Source of the DNA: Ramlibacter rhizophilus
GTDB lineage: Bacteria; Pseudomonadota; Gammaproteobacteria; Burkholderiales; Burkholderiaceae_C
NCBI RefSeq assembly: GCF_004681965.1
Contig: NZ_SMLL01000004.1
Span: 1 to 64,000, forward strand
Length of the DNA stretch: 64,000 bases
Direction: 5' to 3'
Below the pieces are notes generated by a model that was given only the letters and a program-made list of their open reading frames with translations, made no database searches and was not told the DNA's origin. The position numbers were made by a program, and so were the translations under genes. Positions 36,006 through 43,445 of this stretch are shown piece after piece (the first letter of the stretch is position 1; each line of letters opens with the position of its first letter).

Positions 36006-36778
36006 AACACCTGCAGCTCGGCTTCCAGGACGGCATCGCCACCGTCACCCTCGACCGGCCCGAGGTGCGCAACGCCTTCAACGACGAGCTCATCGCCGAA
36101 CTCGGGGCCGTCTTCCACGAACTGGGCCAGCGAACGGAGGTGCGCGCCATCGTCCTCGCGGCTCGCGGCCCGGCCTTCTGCGCCGGCGCGGACCTGAACT
36201 GGATGCGGCGCATGGCCACCTTCAGCCGCGAGGAGAACATCGACGACGCCTCGGCCCTGGCCCGCATGCTGGAGCTGATCTGGGGCTGCCCCAAGCCCAC
36301 CATCGCGCGCGTCCAGGGCGACGTGTATGCCGGCGGCATGGGCCTGGTCGCGGCCTGCGACATGGCGGTGGCCTCGGACCAGGCCGGCTTCTGCCTGAGC
36401 GAAGTGAAGATCGGCCTCATCCCCGCCACCATCAGCCCCTACGTGATCCGCGCCATGGGCCCGCGCGCGGCGCACCGCTACTTCCTCACGGCCGAACGCT
36501 TCGACGCGGCCGAGGCGCTGCGCATCGGCTTCGTGCACGAGGTCGTCGCCGCGCAGGACCTGGACGCGCGCGTGGAGGCCTTGGCGCGGGCCCTGGTCCA
36601 GGCCGGGCCGCAGGCGACGCGGGCCTGCAAGAAGCTGCTGCACGACGTGGCCGGCCAGGAGATCAGCGCCGCGCTGGTGCAGCGCACCGTCGAAGGCATC
36701 GCCGACATCCGCGCCAGTGCCGAAGGCCGCGAGGGCATCCAGGCCTTCCTGGACAAGCGCCGCCCGAACTGGCAGTAG
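36002..36778 (+). CDS. liuC: 3-methylglutaconyl-CoA hydratase (enoyl-CoA hydratase family)
   Basis: LiuC hydrates methylglutaconyl-CoA to HMG-CoA. The 258-residue crotonase-family protein has the oxyanion segments FCAGADLNWMRRM (~residues 60-72) and GDVYAGGMGLVAACDMAVA (~108-126), and the SEVKIGLIPATISPYV block with catalytic Glu. GADLNWM and the placement between liuB and liuD support methylglutaconyl-CoA hydratase rather than a general enoyl-CoA hydratase. Confidence 0.94.
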   Translation: MKHLQLGFQDGIATVTLDRPEVRNAFNDELIAELGAVFHELGQRTEVRAIVLAARGPAFCAGADLNWMRRMATFSREENIDDASALARMLELIWGCPKPTIARVQGDVYAGGMGLVAACDMAVASDQAGFCLSEVKIGLIPATISPYVIRAMGPRAAHRYFLTAERFDAAEALRIGFVHEVVAAQDLDARVEALARALVQAGPQATRACKKLLHDVAGQEISAALVQRTVEGIADIRASAEGREGIQAFLDKRRPNWQ

Positions 36779-36786
36779 TCGTCCCC

Positions 36787-37431
36787 ATGGACATCTTCTC
36801 GACCCTCCCCGACAACGCGCCCGAGCTGCTGGCGCTCGCCGCTGCGCTCGGCTGGGCCAGCGGCATCCGGCTCTACGCGGTGCTGTTCCTCACCGGGCTG
36901 GCGGGCACCACCGGCTGGATCGAGCTGCCGCCGGGCCTCGCGGTGCTGCAGCACCCGGCGGTGCTGGGGGCCAGCGGCTTCATGCTCTTCGTCGAGTTCT
37001 TCGCCGACAAGATCCCGCTGGTCGATTCGCTCTGGGATGCGGTGCACACCATCATCCGCATCCCCGCCGGCGCCGCGCTGGCCGCCGGCACGCTGGGCGC
37101 CGACGGTGCGGCCATGGCCACCATCGCCGCCCTGGTCGGGGGCGGACTGGCCGCGACCGCCCACACGGCCAAGATGAGCACGCGGGCGGCGGTGAACACC
37201 TCGCCCGAGCCCTTCAGCAACGTGGGCATCTCGCTGCTGGAGGACGGCTTCGTCGTCTTCATGCTGTGGCTGTCCGCCACGAATCCGCTGCTGTTCGCAC
37301 TCGTGCTGGCGCTGAGCATCGCCATCGGCGTGGTGCTGATCGTCGTGCTGTTCAAGTTCCTGCGCACGGTGGTGCAGGAAGTGCAGCGTCTTGTCGCGGG
37401 CCGGCGCCGCCCGCCCGCCGGAGAGCTTTGA
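36787..37431 (+). CDS. DUF4126 membrane protein
   Basis: The 214-residue protein has five or six hydrophobic helices and the DUF4126 core (ASGIRLYAVLFLTGLAG; FVEFFADKIPLVDSLWDAVHTIIRIPAGA). The family is uncharacterised. It lies 8 bp after liuC and ends immediately before the liuD ATG, so it is inserted in the liu operon and co-transcribed. A substrate-transport role is only a guess. Confidence 0.88.
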   Translation: MDIFSTLPDNAPELLALAAALGWASGIRLYAVLFLTGLAGTTGWIELPPGLAVLQHPAVLGASGFMLFVEFFADKIPLVDSLWDAVHTIIRIPAGAALAAGTLGADGAAMATIAALVGGGLAATAHTAKMSTRAAVNTSPEPFSNVGISLLEDGFVVFMLWLSATNPLLFALVLALSIAIGVVLIVVLFKFLRTVVQEVQRLVAGRRRPPAGEL

Positions 37432-39426
37432 ATGTTCCAGAAGATCCTGATCGCCAACCGCGGCGAGATCGCCTGCCGCGTCGCGGCCACCGCGCGCCGC
37501 CTGGCGATTCGCACCGTCGCGGTGTATTCGGAGGCGGATGCTGGCGCCAAGCACGTCGCCGCCTGCGACGAAGCCGTGGCCATCGGCGCCAGCCCGCCGC
37601 GCGAGAGCTACCTGCGCTGGGAGCGCATCATCGAGGCCGCGCGGCGCACGGGCGCGCAGGCCATCCATCCCGGCTACGGATTCCTCAGCGAGAACGAGGA
37701 CTTCGCCCAGGCCTGCGCCGAGGCGGGCATCGTCTTCATCGGCCCGCCGGCCTCGGCCATCCAGGCCATGGGCCTGAAGGCCGAGGCCAAGCAGCTCATG
37801 GAGCGCGCCGGCGTGCCGCTGGTGCCCGGCTACCACGGCGCCCGCCAGGAGCCCGCCTTTCTTCGCGCCGAGGCCGAGCGCATCGGCTTCCCGGTGCTGA
37901 TCAAGGCCAGTGCCGGCGGCGGCGGCAAGGGCATGCGCGCCGTCGAGAGCGCGGCCGACTTCGACGCCGCGCTCGCCTCCTGCCAGCGCGAAGCTGCCAG
38001 CAGCTTCGGCGACGACAGCGTGCTGGTCGAGAAATACGTCCAGCGTCCGCGCCACATCGAGATCCAGGTCTTCGGCGATCGGCACGGCAACTACCTGTGG
38101 CTGTTCGAGCGTGACTGCTCGGTCCAGCGGCGCCACCAGAAGGTGCTGGAGGAGGCGCCCGCGCCGGGCCTGTCCCCCGCGCTGCGCCGCCAGATGGGCG
38201 AGGCGGCCGTGGCCGCGGCCCGCGCGGTCGGCTACGTGGGCGCCGGCACGGTGGAATTCATCGTCGAGCAGTCCGAAGCCGGCATGTCCTTCTTCTTCAT
38301 GGAGATGAACACGCGGCTGCAGGTCGAGCACCCCGTCACCGAGGCCATCACCGGCCTGGATCTGGTCGAGTGGCAGCTGCGCGTGGCCGCCGGCGAGCCC
38401 CTGCCGCTGTCGCAGGACGCGCTGCGCATCGACGGCCACGCCATCGAGGCGCGCATCTGCGCCGAGAACCCCGAGAACGACTTCCTGCCCTCCACCGGCA
38501 CGCTGCAGGTCTATCGCAAGCCGCCCGCCGCCAGCTTCGAGCGGGCGCCGGTGCGCATCGACGACGGCGTGCGCGAGGGCGACACGGTCTCTCCCTTCTA
38601 CGACTCCATGCTGGCCAAGCTCATCGTGCACGGCGCCACGCGCGAGGAGGCGCTCGCCCGGCTGGACGCCGCCCTGGCCCGCTTCCACGTCGTCGGCCTG
38701 TCCACCAACGTGCAGTTCCTGCGGCAGGTGGTGCGCAGCGATTCCTTCGCCACGGCGCGGCTGGACACGGCCCTCATCGCGCGGGAGCGCGACGCGCTCT
38801 TCGGCCAGCACCCGGTGTCGCTGCCGCTGGCCGCCGCCGCCGCGGTTGCCGCCACCTTGCGCGAGGAGCAGCATCTGCAGGGCGCGGACCCCTTCAGCCG
38901 CCGTGACGGCTGGCGCTCGCATGGCCCCGCCCGGCGTCGATTCGCCTTCGAGTTCGAGGGCGAGCCCGCCGGCGCCGAGCTGGTCTATGAGCACGGCGGT
39001 GGCCTGCGCCTGGAGGTGGGCGGGAACCCGCTGGCGCTCGCCTTCGACCCCACGGGGGAGCACGGCCTGGACCTGCGCCTGGGCGATGCGCGCGAACGCA
39101 TCACGGTCTACACGCAGGGCGAGGTGGACCACGTGTTCACCGACCAGGGTGCAGCCGCCATCGTCTCGCTGGACCTGCTGGCGCACGCCGGCGAAGGCCA
39201 TGCCGAGGCAGGGCGGCTGACCGCCCCCATGCCCGGCAAGCTGGTCTCCTTCGCCGTGCGCGCGGGCGACACCGTGCGCAAGGGCCAGGCGCTCGCGGTG
39301 ATGGAAGCCATGAAGATGGAGCACACCATCGCCGCACCGGCCGACGGCACGGTGGCGGAGCTGCTCTACGCGCCCGGTGACCAGGTGGCCGAAGGCGCGG
39401 AGTTGCTCAGGCTCACGACCGCCTGA
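37432..39426 (+). CDS. liuD: methylcrotonyl-CoA carboxylase biotin-containing (alpha) subunit
   Basis: LiuD carries the biotin carboxylase and biotin carrier functions. The 664-residue product has the N-terminal domain (ILIANRGEIACRV), ATP-grasp (KASAGGGGKGM ~160; EMNTRLQVEHPVTE ~297), the BC C-terminal domain, a BT linker domain and the biotinyl domain with the modified lysine K628 (VMEAMKMEH). With LiuB it forms the alpha6beta6 carboxylase. The stop of DUF4126 abuts its ATG. Confidence 0.96.
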   Translation: MFQKILIANRGEIACRVAATARRLAIRTVAVYSEADAGAKHVAACDEAVAIGASPPRESYLRWERIIEAARRTGAQAIHPGYGFLSENEDFAQACAEAGIVFIGPPASAIQAMGLKAEAKQLMERAGVPLVPGYHGARQEPAFLRAEAERIGFPVLIKASAGGGGKGMRAVESAADFDAALASCQREAASSFGDDSVLVEKYVQRPRHIEIQVFGDRHGNYLWLFERDCSVQRRHQKVLEEAPAPGLSPALRRQMGEAAVAAARAVGYVGAGTVEFIVEQSEAGMSFFFMEMNTRLQVEHPVTEAITGLDLVEWQLRVAAGEPLPLSQDALRIDGHAIEARICAENPENDFLPSTGTLQVYRKPPAASFERAPVRIDDGVREGDTVSPFYDSMLAKLIVHGATREEALARLDAALARFHVVGLSTNVQFLRQVVRSDSFATARLDTALIARERDALFGQHPVSLPLAAAAAVAATLREEQHLQGADPFSRRDGWRSHGPARRRFAFEFEGEPAGAELVYEHGGGLRLEVGGNPLALAFDPTGEHGLDLRLGDARERITVYTQGEVDHVFTDQGAAAIVSLDLLAHAGEGHAEAGRLTAPMPGKLVSFAVRAGDTVRKGQALAVMEAMKMEHTIAAPADGTVAELLYAPGDQVAEGAELLRLTTA

Positions 39427-39435
39427 GGCGCCACC

Positions 39436-39441
39436 GACAAT
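39436..39441 (+). promoter_or_regulatory. ghrA -10 hexamer, leaderless geometry
   Basis: GACAAT ends 6 nt before the ATG at 39448 with no ribosome site between. The same hexamer and spacing class appear at the nuclease gene. It offers an internal promoter between liuD and ghrA. Confidence 0.45.
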
Positions 39442-39447
39442 CGGCCC

Positions 39448-40368
39448 ATGCGAATCAGCTTCTGCTGCACCGACACCCGTGCCGAGCCCTGGCTCCAGGG
39501 CTTGCGCGCGGCCCTGCCCGAGGCCGAGATCGAGGAGTGGCACCCCGGCGCTGCGGCCGCCGACCATGCGGTGGTCTGGGCGCCGCCGCAGCAGTTCCTG
39601 GACGAACAGGCCGGCTTGCGCGGCATCTTCAACATCGGCGCCGGCGTCGATGCGCTCATGAAGCTGCGCCTTCCCGCCGCGGCCCGGGTGGTCCGGCTGG
39701 ACGACGCGGGCATGGGCGTGCAGATGGCCGAGTACGTCTGCCATGCGCTGATCCGGCACTTCCGGGAGCTGGCCGGCTACGAGCGCGACATGGCCGAAGG
39801 CCGCTGGTCCTTCCGCCGCCCGCGCCTGCGCGAGGACTACCCCGTGGGCATCCTGGGCCTGGGCGTGCTGGGCCAGCGGGTGGCGCAGGCCGTGCGGCAG
39901 TTCGAGTTTCCGGTGCGCGGCTGGAGCCGCTCGCCCCGCACCGTGGAAGGCGTGGCCTGCTTTGCGGGCGACGAGCAGCTCGACGACTTCCTCGCCGGCA
40001 CCCGCGTGCTGGTCTGCCTGCTGCCGCTCACGCCGCAGACCGAGGGCATCCTGAACCGCCACACGCTGGGGCGCCTGCTGCCCGGGGCGTACCTGATCAA
40101 CGTCGCACGCGGCGCCCACCTCGTGGAGGCGGACCTGCTCGCGTTGCTGGACAGCGGCCAGCTCGCCGGCGCCACGCTGGACGTCTTCCGCACCGAGCCG
40201 CTGCCGCCGGAGCACCCCTTCTGGCGCGAGCCGCGCCTGGTGCTCACGCCCCACACCTCGGCGCGCACGCTGCGGGATGAAAGCATCGCGCAGATCGCGC
40301 GCAAGATCCGCGCTCTGGAGCGCGGCGAAGCCATCGCCGGCGTGGTGGACCCCTCGCGCGGCTATTGA
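39448..40368 (+). CDS. ghrA: glyoxylate/hydroxypyruvate reductase A
   Basis: GhrA reduces glyoxylate to glycolate and hydroxypyruvate to glycerate with NADPH. The 306-residue D-2-hydroxyacid dehydrogenase has the Rossmann motif GILGLGVLGQRVAQ (~residue 133), the catalytic Arg region NVARGAHLVE, the Glu (DVFRTEPLP) and His (LTPHTSARTL). The N-terminus MRISFCCTDTRAEPW matches the GhrA subgroup. Its presence amid acetyl-CoA-yielding genes and aceK fits handling of glyoxylate. Confidence 0.92.
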   Translation: MRISFCCTDTRAEPWLQGLRAALPEAEIEEWHPGAAAADHAVVWAPPQQFLDEQAGLRGIFNIGAGVDALMKLRLPAAARVVRLDDAGMGVQMAEYVCHALIRHFRELAGYERDMAEGRWSFRRPRLREDYPVGILGLGVLGQRVAQAVRQFEFPVRGWSRSPRTVEGVACFAGDEQLDDFLAGTRVLVCLLPLTPQTEGILNRHTLGRLLPGAYLINVARGAHLVEADLLALLDSGQLAGATLDVFRTEPLPPEHPFWREPRLVLTPHTSARTLRDESIAQIARKIRALERGEAIAGVVDPSRGY

Positions 40369-40381
40369 GGAGGAACCATCC

Positions 40382-41287
40382 ATGCAACTGCCTTCCCGCG
40401 TCAAGCTGGTCGATGTCGGCCCCCGCGACGGCCTGCAGAACGAGAAGCAGCCCGTTCCCGCCCCGGTCAAGATCGAACTGGTGCACCGCCTGCAGCGGGC
40501 CGGGCTGCGCGAGATCGAGGTCACCAGCTTCGTCAGCCCGAAATGGGTGCCGCAGATGGCCGACGCCGCCGAGGTCATGGCCGGCATCGAGCGGCGCGCG
40601 GGCGTGCGCTATTCGGTGCTCACGCCCAACCTCAAAGGCTTCGAGGCGGCCCTGACCACGCGACCGGACGAGGTCGTCGTGTTCGGTGCGGCCAGCGAAG
40701 CCTTCAGCCAGCGCAACATCAACTGCTCCATCGCCGAGAGCATCGAGCGCTTCGCTCCGGTGGTCGAGGCGGCGCGGCGGCACGGCATCAAGGTGCGTGC
40801 GGCGCTGTCCTGTGCGGTGGGCTGTCCTTATGAAGGCGAGATCGCCCCCGAGCGGGTGGCGCAGGTCGCGCGGCAGATGAAGGACATCGGCGTGCAGCAC
40901 CTGGGCGTGGCCGACACCATCGGCGTGGGCACGCCGCGCAAGGTGCAGCGCGCGCTGGAGGCGGCGCTGCGGCACTTTCCGCTGGACGAGGTCTCCGGCC
41001 ATTTCCACGACACCTACGGGCAGGCGCTGGCCAACACCCTCGCGGCGCTGGAGCTCGGCGTGTGGCAGTTCGACGCCTCGGTGGCCGGACTGGGCGGCTG
41101 CCCCTATGCCAAGGGCGCGACCGGCAATGTCGCCACCGAAGACGTGGTCTTCATGCTGCACGGCCTGGACATCGAGACCGGCATCGACCTGGAGGCCCTG
41201 GTGGACGCCGGCGCCTCCATCAGCGCCCACCTGCAGCGGCCGCCGAATTCGCGCGCGGCCACGGCCATCCTCAACAAGCGGCAATGA
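40382..41287 (+). CDS. liuE: hydroxymethylglutaryl-CoA lyase
   Basis: LiuE cleaves HMG-CoA to acetyl-CoA and acetoacetate, the last committed step of leucine degradation. The 301-residue TIM-barrel protein has VDVGPRDGLQNEK (metal-binding Asp and catalytic Arg, residues ~10-22) and the signature loop SVAGLGGCPYAKGATGN with the catalytic Cys. AGGAGG lies 9-14 nt before the ATG. Its stop overlaps the next ATG (ATGA). Confidence 0.97.
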   Translation: MQLPSRVKLVDVGPRDGLQNEKQPVPAPVKIELVHRLQRAGLREIEVTSFVSPKWVPQMADAAEVMAGIERRAGVRYSVLTPNLKGFEAALTTRPDEVVVFGAASEAFSQRNINCSIAESIERFAPVVEAARRHGIKVRAALSCAVGCPYEGEIAPERVAQVARQMKDIGVQHLGVADTIGVGTPRKVQRALEAALRHFPLDEVSGHFHDTYGQALANTLAALELGVWQFDASVAGLGGCPYAKGATGNVATEDVVFMLHGLDIETGIDLEALVDAGASISAHLQRPPNSRAATAILNKRQ

Positions 41288-41796
41288 TCCCGAGCATGAA
41301 CGGACCCGAGATCTCCTCCCTTCCCGAAGGCATGCAGCGCGTGGCGCAGGTGCTGCGCGCCAGCGGCCATGCCCACCTGCCGCAGCGCCTCGATGATGCG
41401 GCGCGCACCGCGCAGCAGGCGGCCGACGCGCTGGGCGTGCAGCTCGGGCAAATCGCCAAGAGCATCATCTTCCGCCGCCGCGAGGATGACGTCGCGGTGC
41501 TCGTGGTCACCTCGGGCGACCGGCGCGTGGACGAGGCCAAGGTCCAGTCGCTGGTCGGTGTGATCGGCCGGGCCGACGCGGACTTCGTCAAGTCGCGCAC
41601 GGGCTTCGCCATCGGCGGCGTGGCGCCGGTCGCGCATGCCAGCGCCCCCGTCACGCTCATCGACCGCGAGCTGTTCCGCTTCGACGAGATCTGGGCGGCC
41701 GCCGGGCATCCGCACGGCGTCTTCCGGCTGCAGCCCGCCGACCTGGAGCGCCTGACCGGCGCGCCGGTCGTGGACGTGGTGCAGGGCGGCGCATGA
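41284..41796 (+). CDS. YbaK/EbsC-family aminoacyl-tRNA deacylase
   Basis: The 170-residue product is a YbaK/ProX-type trans-editing domain: the conserved lysine in GQIAKSIIFRR, FVKSRTGFAIGGVAPVAH and FDEIWAAAGHPHGVFRL. Such enzymes deacylate mischarged tRNA (Cys- or Ala-tRNAPro). The ATG at 41284 overlaps the liuE stop; an ATG at 41296 (MNGPEIS) is an alternative. It overlaps the DUF1289 gene by 4 bp. Confidence 0.9.
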   Translation: MIPSMNGPEISSLPEGMQRVAQVLRASGHAHLPQRLDDAARTAQQAADALGVQLGQIAKSIIFRRREDDVAVLVVTSGDRRVDEAKVQSLVGVIGRADADFVKSRTGFAIGGVAPVAHASAPVTLIDRELFRFDEIWAAAGHPHGVFRLQPADLERLTGAPVVDVVQGGA

Positions 41797-42032
41797 ATCC
41801 GCGCGCGCGCGAGCTGCTGCTGCGGGCACGCATCGTCCGCAGCGCCCCCCAGGACGAAGCGGTGCCCTCGCCCTGCCTCTCGGTGTGCCGCATGGACCCG
41901 CAGCAGCGGCTGTGCGAGGGCTGCCTGCGCACCCTGGACGAGATCGCGGCCTGGGGGGGCCTGCCCGAGCCCGCCAAGCGGGCCGTGTGGGCACGCATCG
42001 AGGCCCGTGCGCGTGGCGGGGACGCGGCGTGA
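41793..42032 (+). CDS. DUF1289 small zinc-ribbon-like protein
   Basis: The 79-residue protein carries the DUF1289 four-cysteine pattern PCLSVCRMD...LCEGCLRTLDEIAAW (C at ~28, 32, 42, 45), which probably binds a metal or cluster. The function is unknown; family members often precede dehydrogenase or isomerase genes. It overlaps both neighbours by 4 bp (ATGA and GTGA). Confidence 0.9.
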   Translation: MNPRARELLLRARIVRSAPQDEAVPSPCLSVCRMDPQQRLCEGCLRTLDEIAAWGGLPEPAKRAVWARIEARARGGDAA

Positions 42033-42667
42033 AGCGCATCGTCTTCCACCTGGATTTCGTGTCCCCCTACGCCTTCCTCGCGTTCGAGCAGCTGCCGCGG
42101 GCGCTGGAGGGCCTGAGCTGGGAAGTGGAGCTGCGGCCGGTGCTCTTCGCCGCCATGCTCCGGCACCACGGCCAGCTCGGCCCGGCGGAGATCCCGGCCA
42201 AGCGCGAATGGACCTACCGGCAGGTCCTCTGGACCGCGCGCACGCTGGGCGTGCCGCTGCACCTGCCGGCCGTGCATCCCTTCAATCCGCTGTCCCTGCT
42301 GCGGCTCGCGCTGGCCTGCGGCGAGGGGGGACGCATCAACCGCTACGTGGCCGAAACGGTGTTCCGGCACGCCTGGCTGGGCGGCGGCGACGCCGCCGAC
42401 CCGCAGCGGCTGGCGGGACTGCGCTCGCAGCTCGCGCCCGCCCGCGATCCGGACGGGGCGCAGGTCAAGGCCGAACTGCGCGCCAACACCGACGCGGCCA
42501 TCGCGGCCGGCGTGTTCGGCGTGCCCACCTTCGAGGTGGACGGCCACCGTTTCTGGGGACTGGACGCACTGCCCATGCTGCGAGCTTTCCTGGAAGGCGA
42601 TGCCTGGTTCGACAGCCCGCAGTGGCACGAGGCGGGCGCACGGCCGGGCGTGCGCCGTTCGGGGTGA
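42029..42667 (+). CDS. 2-hydroxychromene-2-carboxylate isomerase (DsbA-fold, GST kappa-like)
   Basis: The 212-residue protein has the DSBA-like thioredoxin fold of the HCCA isomerase/kappa GST family: DFVSPYAFLAFEQLP (SPY replaces CxxC), the helical insert and GVFGVPTFEVDGHRFWGLDAL (cis-Pro). HCCA isomerase acts in naphthalene degradation, but most chromosomal members have unknown glutathione-dependent roles. The start is GTG at 42029. A REP-like inverted-repeat pair follows the stop. Confidence 0.87.
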   Translation: MKRIVFHLDFVSPYAFLAFEQLPRALEGLSWEVELRPVLFAAMLRHHGQLGPAEIPAKREWTYRQVLWTARTLGVPLHLPAVHPFNPLSLLRLALACGEGGRINRYVAETVFRHAWLGGGDAADPQRLAGLRSQLAPARDPDGAQVKAELRANTDAAIAAGVFGVPTFEVDGHRFWGLDALPMLRAFLEGDAWFDSPQWHEAGARPGVRRSG

Positions 42668-42695
42668 GCTGGCTCGCCGAGATGCGCCTGGCAAC

Positions 42696-42796
42696 GCCCT
42701 CCCCCTCTGGGGGAGGGTAGGGGCGGGGGCCGCGCGAGCCGACCACGCCACTTCAAGCGAGCCCCCATCCCTGCCTTCCCCCAGAGGGGGAAGGTG
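42696..42796. repeat. REP/BIME-like inverted repeat pair between convergent genes
   Basis: Two ~35-bp GC-only units lie in inverted orientation (42696-42730 and 42761-42796). Each has a CCCTCCCCCTCTGGGGGAGGG- or CTTCCCCCAGAGGGGGAAG-type hairpin plus a GGGGCGGGGGC-type tail. The same family recurs inside uvrA at 57851-57953. Position after two converging stops suggests a bidirectional terminator or mRNA-stabilising role. Confidence 0.75.
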
Positions 42797-42800
42797 CCTT

Positions 42801-43445
42801 CTAGCCCCGCAGCCAGCGGGCGCGCGCCGCGAAGCGTTGCACCGCGCGCCAGTTCGCGCACTCGCGGCCGACGACAGGCCAGATCCGCTGCAGCAGGTCC
42901 GCCGTCGCCAGCACGTCGGCCATGGCATCGTGCCGCGCCAGGCACTCGATGCCGAAGTGGGCCAGCCAGTCGTCCAGCGCCCGGGCGCGCAGTTCCGGGT
43001 AGGCCGAGGCGCAGAGGGCCGCGATGTCCAGCCAGGGGAGGTCGAGCCCCTGCACCTGCAGCGCGCGGGCGTGGCGTGCCAGCAGCTGGCGGTCGAAATC
43101 GGCGTGGAAGGCCAGGAGCGGCGCGCCCGCGGCGAAGCGCGCGAAGGCCTGCAGGGCCTGCGCCGGCTCCAGGCCCTGGGCCTGCGCATCGACGCCGATG
43201 CCGTGCACCAGCACGTTGCCCTTGTCGGGCACCGGGACGCGGTGGTGCAGCCGCACGCTGAAGCTGTCGCCGAGCACCAGCGAGAGCCTGCGGCTGGACC
43301 ACTCCACCCGCAGGCCCAGCGCCGCCACGGCCAGCAGGCCCGCGCGCCGTGCATCCAGGCCGGTCGCCTCCACGTCCACCACCAGCCAGCGTTCGGTGGC
43401 TGCCGCCTCGCGCTTCGCGGGCCACCACGGCAGCAGCGGCTTCAT
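42801..43445 (-). CDS. DEDDh 3'-5' exonuclease (DnaQ-like)
   Basis: The 214-residue protein has the three exonuclease motifs: Exo I VDVEATGLD (~residues 24-32), Exo II FHADFDRQLL and Exo III ARHDAMADVLAT, i.e. the DEDDh class of Pol III epsilon/RNase T. It is too small and isolated to be the polymerase proofreading subunit by context. Start ATG at 43445 overlaps the stop of the cNMP/CBS gene by 4 bp, so the two are coupled; this exonuclease-DUF294 pairing is common beside sodium/solute symporters. Confidence 0.9.
   Translation of the reverse strand: MKPLLPWWPAKREAAATERWLVVDVEATGLDARRAGLLAVAALGLRVEWSSRRLSLVLGDSFSVRLHHRVPVPDKGNVLVHGIGVDAQAQGLEPAQALQAFARFAAGAPLLAFHADFDRQLLARHARALQVQGLDLPWLDIAALCASAYPELRARALDDWLAHFGIECLARHDAMADVLATADLLQRIWPVVGRECANWRAVQRFAARARWLRG

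Noticed and set aside
36478..40587. 1369-codon open frame on the minus strand
   Set aside because: It lies antisense across liuC, DUF4126, liuD and ghrA, all of which have clear family motifs. Long antisense frames are expected in DNA this GC-rich, and its translation is repetitive in Ala/Arg/Gly/His without any domain.
42668..42800. CRISPR-like repeat
   Set aside because: Only two inverted units with no spacer series and no cas genes; a REP-type pair explains it better.
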